A stretch of DNA of 64,000 bases, from NCBI RefSeq assembly GCF_020520425.1, contig NC_079487.1, positions 113,122,141 through 113,186,140 on the forward strand, read 5' to 3'. Shown one piece after another: positions 45,921 through 59,819 of this stretch. The notes under the pieces were generated by a model that did not search any database, was not told the origin of the DNA, and was given only the letters and a program-made list of their open reading frames with translations. Within the stretch, counting starts at the first letter, position 1. Each line of letters begins with the position of its first letter. The stretch comes from Spinacia oleracea (Eukaryota > Streptophyta > Magnoliopsida > Caryophyllales > Amaranthaceae). Both the position numbers and the translations under genes were made by a program.

Positions 45921-48900
45921 TAGATCGTTTTAAAATTTTAATTTGAAATTTTCAGTTTTCGTAATTTTAATTAATTTTAAAATTAATAATTTAAATTGTT
46001 TTCTTGGATTTTAATTTTGAATATTATAATTATAATAAATTTTATTTATTCTAATTATTTTACTAAAATTAAAATCATGAATTAATTTAAATACGACTGA
46101 AATTAAATTAAATTTATGGATTCAATTATAAATTTATATGAGATTTAAATTTTAATTAAATTTGTATGTTTCCGGTTAGACTAGAAATACATTTTTATGT
46201 TTAAAATTAGTAAAGCATATGAATTTATTGGTTTAAGTGGGAGCCCTTTTAGTCATAAACTCTTGATTAGGTCTACAAATCCTTAAGGTTAAAACAACTT
46301 GATTAGAATTAATAAGGACTGAATAATTGGTAGATTATTGGTGCCCTTGATTAATTGCTGCAAATATTTACGTGATGCATAATGTGTTTTACTAACCAGC
46401 TATGTGGGCCATTCATGTTAATGAATGGGTGAATGTTATATATTGTATATGTACTGTTTTGCAGGTTATGAAGTGACTAGTATGGCCCAAATAGGATAGA
46501 AAATATGGTCTGCGTACCATTAATTTGAATGTAATTGGTCTAAAGTACCAAAGTTGTTTTTCAATTCAAATATGGTCCGCGTACCATCAAATAGTTGTAA
46601 TTAGTTTTAATTATAGCTTATCCTATTTGAAGAAAATGGTGCCTCCCACGGAGATTTTCGAGACGGACTTTGAAGTTGAAGCTTCAAGATGAAGTCGGGC
46701 CATACTAGATCACATTTATCTTATGCATGCTTTAAGTTATTTATTGCTTTAAATATGTCTTAATTATGCATGAGATTGCGGCTTGATTATGTTGCATGAT
46801 TAAGGATTTTAGTTCACTTAAAATCTAACCAACATAGTAAGAGCCTTAAGTTCCAAACTTAAAAATTGAGTTAAAAGGTGCCATGCCAAAATATACACTT
46901 GCTTGGATATCCTTTACATCAATCTAGTAATAGTTTTCGCTCAGCGAGGTGTTACTTATTGGTCCTAAAGGGGAAAGGTACACAAATAATTGTGAGTACA
47001 TGTTAGTTTTGGTGAAACTCAACGATATAAGTAAGGAGTCCTTTTATGTCGTGGCAAAATCGATAGGTTTACCTAATAAGTTCTTAGACGTACCTATCAA
47101 CCAAGAATAGTTTCTAGACTATTAGCAAAAGGCTTTTGCTTACCTAAGATGTTTTAGGATTAAGTCGACAAACTGTGCTTAATTCTTCAATGATTTTAGG
47201 ATCTTGGAATCATTTTATTCACACCTGCCGGAACAATAAATTCGAATAAAATGCTAATAACTTGTTGAAATTGCATGATTGCTTTAATTTTCAAGTTATT
47301 ACTCATGATAAATGTTTAGACTTTGCATGCTTCAATGTATGTTTTAATTATTGTTTATAATTAAATATCTTGCACTGCAATAAATCCTTTTAGAAAGGTA
47401 ACAGTAAATTTCCTCGATTGGTAGTGAATCCAAGAACGATTCACGGAAATGAGAGAAAGTGAGCAATTTAAAATGTACGTTTCTTATAGCGACTTTTACG
47501 GTTGTTTTCGAACATCAAAGTCGAATGGCAAACCAATTGGTGCTTGTGAATTCAAAATACATTGTAGTTTTGAGATCATAAAGCATTGAGTTTAATACGC
47601 TCAGCTTTACCAATGGTTAACAACCTAATATCTTTGTCCATTTAATTCTCGAATGAGTCTAGTCCCTAGACATTCGAATAGATCGATGCTTAGAGAACTT
47701 TAGAAGCTTCTAGTAAGATCATCTAGTTGAAACAAAATATTCAACATAAATTAAAATGGTAAAGAACCTTGTTGGTGACATTGGACATGTCTAACAAAGT
47801 ATAAAAGTCAACACTAAAGAATTCAATTCTTAAGACTATAAGAAAGGGTACAAGAAATAGGAAAACAAAGGAACAGATGACAGGAATTTACAATTCCGTT
47901 TCTACCTATAAGTTTATGTTTAAAGAAAAGTGACCTAGCAATCAAACTTCCTTGGTATCATATACCGCTTGAGGTTCTTACTTCGGTAATAACTCAAACA
48001 ATGGAAGCTAGGCTACACTAATGACCTACAAGTGGGAAATGAAGCATGGCAATGCTACATTAGTTGTAGGGTCATCTAGTTTGTTTTAAGTCCTTTCAAG
48101 GCTGGAACTAAATGGCTATTTTGTTCCATAATCAGCATACCTAAATTTCTGCTTCAAACACAGAAAGACTCACATTCAGAAGAACAAAAACAATGTTTGT
48201 TTGTTTGTTTATTTGAATGAAATGGTCATTTACGGGATGAGTCAATATGCTTGATTAAAACAAATAACTCTTTAAAGAACTTTACTAGGTTCAAATCAAC
48301 CCCTTGATTTGAGTTCCACTAATCTTTGGCATTGTTGCTTAGACCATATCAACAAGTTAACATTCAAAAGCTCTATTTTGATGGACTTTTGAAAGTTGAT
48401 TGATTTCTAGATCATTTAAGACAACTAGTCTTACTTGTTGAAAGTAACAAAAGATATGAACTATTGTTAGAACGCCTAGACAATAGAGTTCAAAGCTAAA
48501 GAAAGATTTTATGACATTATTATTTCACATGGATTTGATTGAATATAGGTTTATTTACTCAAATGTGATATAAGTTGAATCTGTTTGGCTAGTTCAAAGA
48601 TTCAGAAGTATAAAATCCACTTGGCAAGAAATCATAAAGATCTAGGTTAGATCATGTTGATGATTACTTGAGACCAAATATGATCATCAATGATTGTGTG
48701 TTGTAATTTCACAATCTAGGTCCATAAGATATGGCATATCTTAGTTGGAATAATCGAAGTCAATTAGTACTTGATTCGATTAATGATGAATCATAAAGAC
48801 TTTTCCTATAATTTCTAAAACAAAATGCTCAACTACCACCAAACTAAACCAAATTCGTCAAAGCTATTGAAAAGTAATTTCAGAATAACTTTTCATAAAA

Positions 48901-49073
48901 TATATCTAGAGAGTTGCAAAACTCAGTGGGCGCTTAGTGTTTGTCATTCGACAAACTAAGGCCCAAGTATAGATATATGTTTCATTATGATTTATTCAAA
49001 TGAGACACAAGGGTATTGTTTCTACCACGAATTTTTGAGAACATAATGTTTGTTTGCTCGAAATAATGTCCTT

Positions 49074-50700
49074 TTGGAGATTCGTTTCCAAAATGACAAG
49101 TGGGAGAAAATAGACCTCGAAAGTCTTCGAGACGAACAACAAACATAAACGGACATTCCGGAGGCTTTTCGAAGTGCTTCAGAAAATCCGAACTTATTCT
49201 TTAAGGACTTTAGAAGTGGCTTTAAAGAATAGACATCTCTTAGAAGACTTTACAAGTGCTTCAAGGAGAACAGAATATTCAAAGGACTTTCAAGTGGCTA
49301 TTGATATTCTATTGTTTGATGTTCTATACCCAAGTAGGCATAGAGTTCAAGTCACTGGAACTATGAGATTCTTCTATTAGATAGTAAAGAAACATAGAGT
49401 TCTGGTCAATGAAACTATGAGATTCTTCTATTAGATAGTGAAGAAACCTACAACTTGCAGTCAAACTATTATCATGTAGATTAATGAGTTTGTGACCTGT
49501 AAGAAAGCTATGACGAAACCCAGATTCCCTAAAATGGTTAGAGGCCATATATAGACTCAAATGTTTTAAATGGTTAGAGGCCATAAAACGTACTCAATGT
49601 TTTGATGACAAAATTGAAATTTTGTTGATTTGCAAGAATAGTTTCACACCTATTGGTTGCAAGTTTGTTTTAAGGATAAAAACCATCAAACATGAAATTG
49701 TGTTCACAACACAAAGCTAGATTAGTTGCTAAAAGGTTACAAGCAAATTCACGGTGTGGATTGTGTTGAAACCTCATGCATAATCGTAATGCTCAAGTCT
49801 ATAATTCAAGCAATGATTGCATATTGGTACATATAGCAATTGGATAACAAAAACGTATTCCTCAATCAAATGTTGGAATAAACTATGTACATGGTATGTC
49901 ATAGGATTTGTGGATCCAAATAAATGCTTGAAAAAGGAAAGCTAGCTTATAAAATCTAAGTACAGATTTAAGCAAGCAATTGGGAATTGGAATTGTATTT
50001 TAGTGAAGCTAATAAGTATTTTAGTTTCATAAAATGTACAGGATTCTTATAGACATATAATAAGTTTAGTGGGAGTACGTAAAACTTAATTGGTCCTATG
50101 TGTATCACACACATATCTCTCTATTGTGAAATAACATTCAAATGCTAATGACTTAGATTTGAAATTATTCATCAATGATGGACCATGGCGAAACTTAGTG
50201 CATACTGGGTATTAAGATCTATTTATAAAGATCTTATAATATTGTTTTGGATTAAGTAATGGCATTTATTAAATCAAACACGAAATACTCCATTGGAGAC
50301 ATTCGACCCATATGAATAAATCTAAGTAAAGGATGTTTGAACTATGTATAAGCATTTACTAAGTTAAACATCAAAGAGTCTAAATGATATTCTTAACCTA
50401 TATTATATGTCAAAGAATTTAGCTGGATTTAGTATCTACTGAAACTAGATGAGCTAAACTTACATGAATAGAATTCAATTGGGAATTATTCTGCAAAAGA
50501 ATTTATCATGTATGATATAATATTAGGATCGCCAAAAACGTATCGTATGACTTTAGGCATGACGAACATATACCAATCTCTATTAATCTAAGTGAAGATC
50601 AACCAGATTGAGATCAAGAATACTTATGGTACTTGAAAAGAGTACATACGAATAGTTCTTGATTCAAGGAAATAAAGATATGCTAAATATTGATGCTACA
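49074..50700 (+). pseudogene. Decayed pol traces in element A
   Basis: Nucleotide segments match the intact pol of element C read on its own strand. 49100-49150 matches the TSGRKVDLEEIRVEQQT region. 49640-49880 matches SKWVFKLK...KARLVAKGYRQVHGVD (for example GCTAGATTAGTTGCTAAAAG). 50605-50640 matches ILKYLKR. Many indels and stops; no frame survives. Intervening stretches are too diverged to place by eye. Confidence 0.7.
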
Positions 50701-50808
50701 CACATAAACACTGGCAAAGGATCAAGCAAGACCCTTTGGAGTTAACCATTGATAAGGACGAGCTATAAAGCATCGTGTTTCGAAATGGAAACATGGATTG
50801 GAGACCAT

Positions 50809-50813
50809 GAGTT
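50809..50813 (+). repeat. Left 5-bp target duplication of element B (GAGTT)
   Basis: GAGTT here and at 61208-61212 directly flank element B. The uninterrupted sequence (CATGAGTTGTTGCG) is present at 58446-58459 in element B's own internal region, confirming the join. Confidence 0.95.
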
Positions 50814-52201
50814 TGAAGGAAATAATGCCCTTGGTCCAAGTATGCATTCTATGTTAAGTCTAATAAATGCGGTTCAGTATTAATTAACAAGTTAATAATT
50901 CAGTGAGATCAAGTGAACTGAATGCCTAGCTAGAGGCCGCTTCAGTTCAAGTGGAATTAATGATATTAATCCACAGCTTACTCTTGACTGAACCCGTAGG
51001 GTCACACAAATAGTACGTAAACGGATCAAGTATTTAATGGCATTAGATACTCCATCTATGGATATTCGGAATCGACGGATCTTGGTTTCAGTGGGAGCTG
51101 AGATCGTCACAGGCAAGAAATGAATACTCCGGAAACGATGATATTACCGGAAACGGAAATATGGATCGTATCGGAAATATAAATATTATCCAAGTCGTAA
51201 ATGTTGCCGGAAACGGAAACATGGTACGTATCGGAAAATATTATCGGAAATGGAAATATTACCAGAATCGGAAATATTGCCGGAAACGGAAATATTGTCA
51301 GAATCGGAAATATTATCGGAATCGGAAAATGATTCCGGAAACGGAAATATTAAATATTTGTTCGAAACGGAAATTGATTCCGGAATCGGAAATATTAAAT
51401 ATTTTTCGTATCGGAAATGAATTCCGGAACCGGGAATTTTAATCGGAATCGTATCGTACGAATTAGCATCGGACGAGGCCTGCCGGACGAAGGCCCAGCA
51501 CAAAGTCGGGCCATCGCCCAGCAAGCCAAACACGCGCCCAGCCAAACGCGCGCCCAGCCAAGGCAGCGCCCAGGCCCACCGCAAGGCAGGCCCAGCGCGC
51601 GCCAAGGCCATGGCCTCGCTGCGTGGGCTGCTGCTCGCACGCACACGCATGGGCGGCCCATCGTGGCTGCCGTGTGTGTGTGAGTTTGTGTTCATGCACG
51701 ATTCCTAAAACTATTAGAATTAGTATATGATTAAATTCCTATTCCTAAAAGGATAAATTAATTAATTAGAGTTCTTATAGGATTCTAAGTTTAATTAATT
51801 CGTATCCTACTAGGATTCCAATTCCCTTTCCATAACTCTATAAATACGTGCCTAGGGTCACATATTTTCAGAGATTAATTCAAGTATTCAAAGTGAGTTT
51901 TGAGAGAAAAATTCAGCCACATTCCTTGCTCAATAGTGCCGAAAATTCTAGTACCTTAAGGGCGATTCTAGTTGGTCAATCTTAAGGCGGACCCGGACGT
52001 GCTGTGGACTATCTACGGAGGGACGACACTTGGAGTCCTAAAGACTTGTTCTTGTTCGGTTCGGGCGCAGCTAGGGAAGGCACGCAACAAAGAGTATGCA
52101 TCTAAATTATGCTATATGATTATGTGTAAATAATATGTATTCCTGGCTAAATGGTTGTTTCCGCATGATTTATGAATTGTCATATGTATCATAACCTAAC
52201 A
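50814..52201 (+). repeat. 5' LTR of element B
   Basis: 1,388 bp, TGAAGG...CCTAACA (TG...CA). Contains a GGAAACGGAAATATT array (51121-51440) and a GC-rich block (51470-51690). By hand comparison it differs from the 3' LTR at two sites (near 51401 and 51991). Confidence 0.95.
51839..51846 (+). promoter_or_regulatory. TATA box of the element B 5' LTR
   Basis: TATAAATA lies just after a CCTACTAGGATTCC-type inverted word. Expected transcript start is near 51870. The same box occurs in the other LTRs (about 44177, 60845, 63554). Confidence 0.6.
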
Positions 52202-52202
52202 G

Positions 52203-52216
52203 TGGTATCACGAGCC
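52203..52216 (+). other. Primer-binding site of element B
   Basis: TGGTATCACGAGCC, identical to element A, with the one-base insertion relative to the usual Met-tRNA site. It starts one base after the LTR end. Confidence 0.8.
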
Positions 52217-52989
52217 CCTTATTATTTTCATAATCTAAATTGCATGAACATGCTTAAATATTACAAATTTGCAAGAATTAAAAGGGGTGATTAATTTTCG
52301 TAATTGTTAATTAATTGCAAATTGCGTTTATTTAATTATACGTACGCAGTTTTTCGGCAGTTTCTTCGTTACTCATCCAAATCGAGTGATTTTTGTGTCA
52401 ATTCCGCATGTAAAAGGCATTCTAAAATTTTGACAAAATTAATATTTTTCTGCCGAACCCAGAATTCTCAAATTCGAAGCCTAACTATGACTTTTCGAAG
52501 GTTTTAGTTTTTCGAATGCAAAATTTCGTAAATTTAAGATGTTAAATTAAATATTTGCGATTCTTGTTGATAAATCTTGAATTTTTGATTGACCTACTGT
52601 ATATGTTTAACAAGTTTGAATGCCTAGCCTTGTTAATTATGCAATCTAATTTGTAATTATGATTAATTTGTTGAAAATTAGAATAATTTAGAATTAATTT
52701 GATTTTCATAATTAATTATAATTTAATTAGAAACCTATGATTAAAAACCACCATAAAAATTGTAAATTTATGATAAATTTTAAATTTTTATGACCTAGAC
52801 TTGAATCCATGACAATCGGAAATCAATTGAATAATAAATTTTCGATTTTTCGCCCTAAAATTATGAAATTAATATTATTTATTAATTTGTCATTAATTTT
52901 AAATATAAATTTTAAATTTTTATGCGATTCGTTCATATAACTTGCACGCACAAAGCAATGGACGCTTTGTGTTACCCTTAAGGGGTGTT

Positions 52990-53600
52990 GTATAGTGCGG
53001 GCATGCGACGACGAGCAAGGGAGCTCGTCGCCCGTGCGGCACGAATGCAATGAGCAAGGCATGGTGCACGAGCACAAGGCAGCAGCCCTGCCTTGTGTCG
53101 TGGGCCACGAGCTATGGACGAATGGGCATGGGCGAAAGGCAAGCCATGGCAGTCGCGGGTGGGCAGCAAGCGAGCTGCGCCACGACGCGCACTGCCTCGC
53201 GCAAGAGCGCGCAGCCTCGCGCGCAGCGAGCGCAAGCTCGCGTGCCACGAGCGCTGCACCCAGCGTTGATCGCGCGCGATGGCTCGCGCGCACAGCGAGC
53301 GATGTCGCGCGCACAGCGAGCAATGGCTCGCGCGCACAGCGAGCGATGTCGCGCGCACAACGAGCAATGGCTCGCGCGCACAGCGAGCGATGTCGCGCGC
53401 ACAGCGAGCAATGGCTCGCGCGCACAGCGAGCGATGGAGCGCGCGCAGCGAGCACCAAAGCGTGCGATGGCTTGCGATGGTAGATGCAGCAGCTATGCGA
53501 CGAGCGCATGGGCTGCGCGTACATGGCCAGCGATGGCTGTGTGCGTGCGGCCCATGGGCGTGCGATGCGTAGGGTGTTTGCGTTACGATTAGATCGTTTT
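52990..53600 (+). repeat. GC-rich repeat island inside element B, with a 44-bp tandem array
   Basis: Same island as in element A, but with a fresh tandem expansion at 53279-53438: about 3.6 copies of a 44-bp unit (starts 53279, 53323, 53367, 53411) that begins ATGGCTCGCGCGCACAGCGA. Copies are nearly identical. Element A lacks this array, so it arose after the two copies split. Confidence 0.9.
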
Positions 53601-56600
53601 GAATGTTTAATTTGAAATTTTTCAGTTTACGTAATTTTAATTAATTTTAAAATTAATAATTTAAATTATTTTCTTGGATTTTAATTTTGAATATTGTAAT
53701 TATAATAAATTTTATTTCTTCTAATTATTTTACTAAAATTAAAATCATGAATTAATTTAAATACGACTGAAATTAAATTAAACTTTTTGGATTCAATTAT
53801 AAATTTATATGAGCTTTAAATTTTAATTAAATTTGTATGTTTCCGGTTAGACTTGAAATACATTTTTATGTTTAAAATTAGTAAAGCATATGAATTTATT
53901 GGTTTAAGTGGGAGCCCTTTTAGTCATAAAACTCTTGATTAGGTCTACAAATCCTTAAGGTTAAAACAACTTGATTAGAATTAATAAGGACTGAATAATT
54001 GGTAGATTATTGGTGCCCTTGATTAATTGCTGCAAATGTTTACGTGATGCATAATGTGTTTTACTAACCAGCTATGTGGGCCATTCATGATAATGAATGG
54101 GTGAATGGTATATATTGTATATGTACTGTTTTGCAGGTTATGAAGTGACTAGTATGGCCCAAATAGGATAGAAAATATGGTCTGCGTACCATTAATTTGA
54201 ATGTAATTGGTCTAAAGTACCAAAGTTATTTTTCAATTCAAATATGGTCTGCGTACCATCAAATAGTTGTAATTAGTTATAGCTTATCCTATTTGAAGAA
54301 AATGGTGCCTCCCACGGAGATTTTCAAGACGGACTTTGAAGTCAAAGCTTCAAGATGAAGTCGGGCCATACTAGATCACATTTATCTTATGCATGCTTTA
54401 AGTTATTTATTGTTTTTAAATATGTCTTAATTATGCATAAGATTGTGGCTTGATTATGTTGCATGATTAAGGATTTTAGTTCACTTAAAATCTAACGAAC
54501 ATAGTAAGAGCCTTAAGTTCCAAACTTAAAAATTGAGTTAAAAGGTGCCATGCCAAAATATACACTTGCTTGGATATCCTTTACATCAATCTAGTAATAG
54601 TTTTCGCTCAGCGAGGTGTTACTTATTGGTCCTAAAGGGGCAAGGTACACAAATAATTGTGAGTACATGTTAGTTTTGGTGAAACTCAACGATATAAGTA
54701 AGGAGTCCTTTTATGTCGTGGCAAAATCGATAGGTTTACCTAATAAGTTCTTAGACGTACCTATCAACCAAGAATAGTTTCTAGACTATTAGCAAAAGGC
54801 TTTTGCTTACCTAAGATGTTTTAGGATTAAGTCGACAAACTGTGCTTAGTTCTTCAATGATTTTAGGATCTTGGAATCATTTTATTCACACCTGCCGGAA
54901 CAATAAATTCGAATAAAATGCTAATAACTTGTTGAAATTGCATGATTGCTTTAATTTTCAAGTTATTATTCATGATAAATGTTTAGACTTTGCATGCTTC
55001 AATGTATGTTTTAATTATTGTTTATAATTAAATATCTTGCACTGCAGTAAATCCTTTTAGAAAGGTAACAGTAAATTTCCTCGATTGGTAGTGAATCCAA
55101 GAACGATTCACGGAAATGAGAGAAAATGAGCAATTTAAAATGTACGTTTCTTTTAGCGACTTTTATGGTTGTTTTCGAATATCAAAATCGAATGGCAAAC
55201 CAATTGGTGCTTGTGAATTCAAAATACAATGTAGTTTTGAGATCATAAAGCATTGAGTTTAAACGCTCAGCTTTACCAATGGTTAACAACCTAAAATATT
55301 TTTTCCATTTAATTCTCGAATGAGTCTAGACCCTAGACATTCGAATAGATCGATGCTTAGAGAACTTTAGAAGCTTCTGGTAAGATCATCTAGTTGAAAC
55401 AGAATATTCAACATAAATTAAATAGAAAGAACCTTGTTGGAGTGACATTGGACATGTCTAACAAAATATAAAAGTCAACACTAGAGAAATCAATTCTTAA
55501 GGCTGTAAGAAATGGTACAAGAAATAGGAAAACAAAGGAACAGATGAAAGGAATTTACAATTCCGTTTCTACCTATAAGTTTATGTTTAAAGAGAAGTGA
55601 CCTAGCAATCAAACTTCCTTGGTATCATATACCACTTGAGGTTCTTACTTCGGCAATAACTCAAACAATGGAAGCTAGGATACACTAATGACCTACAAGT
55701 GGGAAATGAAGCATGGAAATGCTACATTAGTTGTAGGGTCATCTAGTTTGTTTTAAGTCCTTTCAAAGGCTGGAACTTAATGGCTATTTTGTTCCATAAT
55801 CAACATACCTAAATTTCTGTTTTCAAACACAGAAAGACTCACATTCAAGAAAAACAAAACAATGTTTGTTTGTTTATTTGAATGAAATGGTCAATTCAGG
55901 TTGAGTCAATATGCTTGATTAAAACAAACAACTCTTTAACAATAAAAGTTTACTAGGTTCAAATCAACCCCTTGATTTGAGTTCCACTAATCTTTGGCAT
56001 TGTTGCTTAGACCATATCAACAAGTTAACATTCAAAAGCTCTATTTTAATGGACTTTTGAAAATTGGTTGATTTCTAGATCAACTTAAGACAAGCTAGTC
56101 TTACTTGTTGAAAGTAACAAAAGATATGAACTATTGTTAGAACGCCTAGACGATAGAGTTCAAAGCTAAAGAAAGATTTTATGACTTTATGGATTTGAGT
56201 GAATATAGGTTTATTGACTCAAATGTGATATAAGTTGAATCTGTTTGGGTAGTTCCAAGATTCAGAAGTATAAAATCCACTTGGCAAGAAATCATAAAGA
56301 TCTAGGTTAGATCATGTTGATGATTACTTGAGACCAAATATGATCATCAATGATTGTGTGTTGTAATTTCACAATCTAGGTCCATAAGATATGGCATATC
56401 GTAGTTGGAATAATCGAAGTCAATTAGTACTTGATTCGATCAATGATGAATCATAAAGACTTTTCCTATAATTTCTAAAACAAAATGCTCAACTACCACC
56501 AAACTAAACCAAATTCGTCAAAGCTATTGAAAAGCAATTTCAGGATATCTTTTCAATTATATATATCTAAAGAGTTGCTAAACTCAGTGGGAGCTTAGTG

Positions 56601-56749
56601 TTTGTTATTCAACAAACTAAGGCCCAAGTCTAAGATATATGTTTCATTGTGATTTATTCAAATGAGACACAAGGGTATTGTTTCTACCACGAATTTTTGA
56701 GAACATAATGTTTGTTTGCTCGAAATAATGTCCTTTTGGAGATTCGTTT

Positions 56750-58340
56750 CCAAAATGACAAGTGGGAGAAAATAGACCTCGAAAGTCTTCGAGGCGAACA
56801 ACAAACATAAACGGACATTCCGGAGGCTTTTCGAAGTGCTTCAAAAAAAAACCGAACTTATTCTTTAAGGACTTTAGAAGTGGCTTTAAAGAATAGACTT
56901 CTCTTAGAAGACTTTACAAGTGCTTCAAGGAGAACAGAATATTCAAAGGACTTTCAAGTGGCTATTGATATTCTGTTGTTTGATGTTCTATACCCAAGTA
57001 GGCATAGAGTTCAAGTCACTGGAACTATGAGATTCTTCTATTAGATAGTGAAGAAACATGGAGTTCAGGTCACTGAAACTATGCAATTCTTCTATTAGAT
57101 AGTAAAGAAACCTACAACTTGCAGTCAAACTAAAAGAAGTGACTTGTAAGAAAGCTATGACGAAACCCAGATTCCCTAAAATGGTTAGAGGCCATATATA
57201 GACTATATGTTTAATTGGTTAAAGGCCATAAAACATACTCAATGTTTTGATGACAAAATTGAAATTTTGTTGATTTGCAAGAATAGTTTCACACCTATTG
57301 GTTGCAAGTTTGTTTTAAGGATAAAAACCATCAAACATGGAATTGTGTTCACACACAAAGCTAGATTAGTTGCTAAAGGTTAAAAGCAAATTCATGGCAT
57401 GGATTGTGTTGAAACCTCATGCAAAATCGTAATGCTCAAGTCTATAAATCAAGCAATGATTGCATATTGATACATATGGCAATTGGATGACAAAACAATT
57501 CCTCAATAAAATGTTGGAATAAACTATGTACATGGTATGTCATAGGATTTGTGGATCCAAATAAATGCTTGAAAAGGAAAGCTAGCTTATAAAATCTAAG
57601 TACAGATTTAAGCAAGCAATTGGGAATTGGAACTGTATTTTAAGTGAAGCTAATAAGCATTTTAGTTTCATAAAATATACATGATTCTTATAGATATATA
57701 AGAAGTTTAGTGGGAGTACTTAAAACTTAATTGGTCCTATGTGTATTACACACATATCTCTCTATTGTGAAATAACATTCAAATGCTAATGACTTAGATT
57801 TGAAATTATTCATCAATGATGGACCATGGCGAAACTTAGTACATACTGGGTATTAAGATCTATTTACAAAGATCTTATGATATTGTTTTGGATTAAATAA
57901 TGGAATTTACTAAATCAAACACGAAAGTCTCCATTGGAGATATTCGACCCATGTGAATAAATCTAAGTAAAGGATGTTTGAACTATGTATAAGCATTTAC
58001 TAAGTTAAACATCAAAGGATCTAAATAAGATTCTTAACCTATATTATATGTCAAAGAATTTAGCTGAATTTAGTATCTACTGAAACTAGATAAGCTAAAA
58101 TTACATGAATAGAATTCAATTGGGAATTATTCTGCAAAAGAATTTATCATGTATGATATAATATGAGGATCGCCAAAAACGTATCGTATGACTTTAGGCA
58201 TGACGAACATATACCAATCTCTATTGATCTAAGTGAAGATCAACTAGATTGAGATCAAGAATACTTATGGTACTTGAAAAGGTACATAGGAATAGTTCTT
58301 GATTCAAGGAAATAAAGATATGCTAAATATTGATGCTACA
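56750..58340 (+). pseudogene. Decayed pol traces in element B
   Basis: Same pol-derived segments as in element A (for example 56757-56806 matching the VDLEEI region, 57300-57420 matching KLVAKG...HGVD, about 58263-58285 matching ILKYLKR), with the same broken frames plus private indels. Shared breaks show that decay preceded the latest transposition. Confidence 0.7.
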
Positions 58341-58665
58341 CGCATAAACGCTGGCAAAGGATCAAGCAAGACCCTTTGGAGTTAACCATTGATAAGGACG
58401 AGCTATAGAGCATCGTGTTTTGAAATGGCAACATGGATTGGAGACCATGAGTTGTTGCGTGGGAAATTAAAAATATTAATTTCTATGTTCTAAGATACAG
58501 CTGGAAAGTCTTCCACATATTTGTGAACTGCTTGGATAAGCAAATCCAAACAAAGCATCACTAGCAACCTAAACAGTTGAAGTAAAAGTACTTATTGCCT
58601 AAGAAACAATAAAACAGAGTTGTTTATATTAATGAGTTCTTCATTAAACTTGGGAAGATCACCTA

Positions 58666-58790
58666 TCTGCTGGCTTGATGGTTCTTCATTGAAAAATGCG
58701 TAGAACCACTCTTGAAGCAAGAAAAACGTCTGCTAACTTGATGGTTCTTCATTGCAAAATGAGTAAAACCACCATCGAAGTAAGAAAGAC
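58666..58790 (+). repeat. 63-bp tandem duplication in the 3' internal region of element B
   Basis: Two diverged copies start at 58666 and 58729 (TCTGCTxxCTTGATGGTTCT). Element A has a single copy at the matching place (about 61424-61486). Confidence 0.8.
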
Positions 58791-59808
58791 TAGATCACAT
58801 AATAAACAAACTCGAAAAGATCTTATCATCATATCTCGAAAAACATTCGATGAAAAGGATATTAAGATTGGCAAAGCATGATAACTAAACCTATGCAACA
58901 AGTGAGAAGCAACACTCACGTTGTAGCACTGGAAATCAAGCATAGCTTTGAATTCCATGAATTGTTTTAGAAGATGGGTTTGAGGCCCATGGTTATAAAA
59001 CATTGGGGTTGAACATTTATCATATATGAAATGTATTTTCATATTCCATTTAATCTTGGTTTAGTATTAAATGATGAGTCCCTTCAAATTTGACGATATA
59101 TTCAAGATAGACTGTCAGGACCAGTCCTGTGACTAAGAAATGTCTATCAAGTGAACTTGAATGTCAAAGGTTGAAAATGGTCCCTAGTCGGAGTTTTCTA
59201 TAAAATTGGACGCATAGAAAACGTTAGACGATTAGAATGCAAGATGACTAGTAGTTCTGTTTCTTGAACTATGTGGACATGGCAATGTCATAATCATTTG
59301 CATAGATACTTACTTTGGGAAGACTAGTATCGGACAAGACCTATGAAACTTTACTGTAAGAGATGAAAATCTGTCATAAGTAAATTTCATTAAATTATTA
59401 GACACTAAATCCTCAATACCTGAGTGATTTGAGATTACTTGTTTGAGAACTGGTTGCTTTGACGTTGACCAACCGTCGCACCGTAAAAGGAGGCTATAAA
59501 GGCAACGCTCAGGTAATCACCTATCAAACGAAGTCTAATCTCAAGATCACAAGATTGGGATTGTCCTCCCATAAATCGGGATGAGATGCTTAAAAGTTGT
59601 ACAAGGCCACTCGGAGAGCTAGAAACTGTGAAATGCATGGCCGTGCTCGGATGAATCATAGGCTATGATTATCTGTTTATTTGATCAGTTGAACTCTGAA
59701 ACCGAGGAACACCTCTGGACATAATAAGGATGACAACTCTTACCTTATGTTCAAGAGCAAGCATCGAGCGACAAAGGAATTAGGAAATGCACACTTGTCC
59801 CTAAGGAC

Positions 59809-59819
59809 AAGTGGGAGAC
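59809..59819 (+). other. Polypurine tract of element B
   Basis: AAGTGGGAGAC directly precedes the 3' LTR; the same tract precedes the LTRs of elements A (62502-62512) and C. Confidence 0.75.

Noticed and set aside
45249..45933. Several 60-190-codon open frames on both strands in the GC-rich island of element A
   Set aside because: All follow from low stop-codon density in CpG-rich repeats; they overlap in every frame, are Ala/Arg/Ser-rich with no domain, and are not conserved in frame in element B.
53279..53438. Regularly spaced repeats that could suggest a CRISPR-like array
   Set aside because: Direct tandem repeats without unique spacers, inside a plant retrotransposon.
52823..53592. Open frames up to 233 codons in the GC-rich island of element B
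   Set aside because: Same composition effect, made longer by the 44-bp array (not a multiple of 3).
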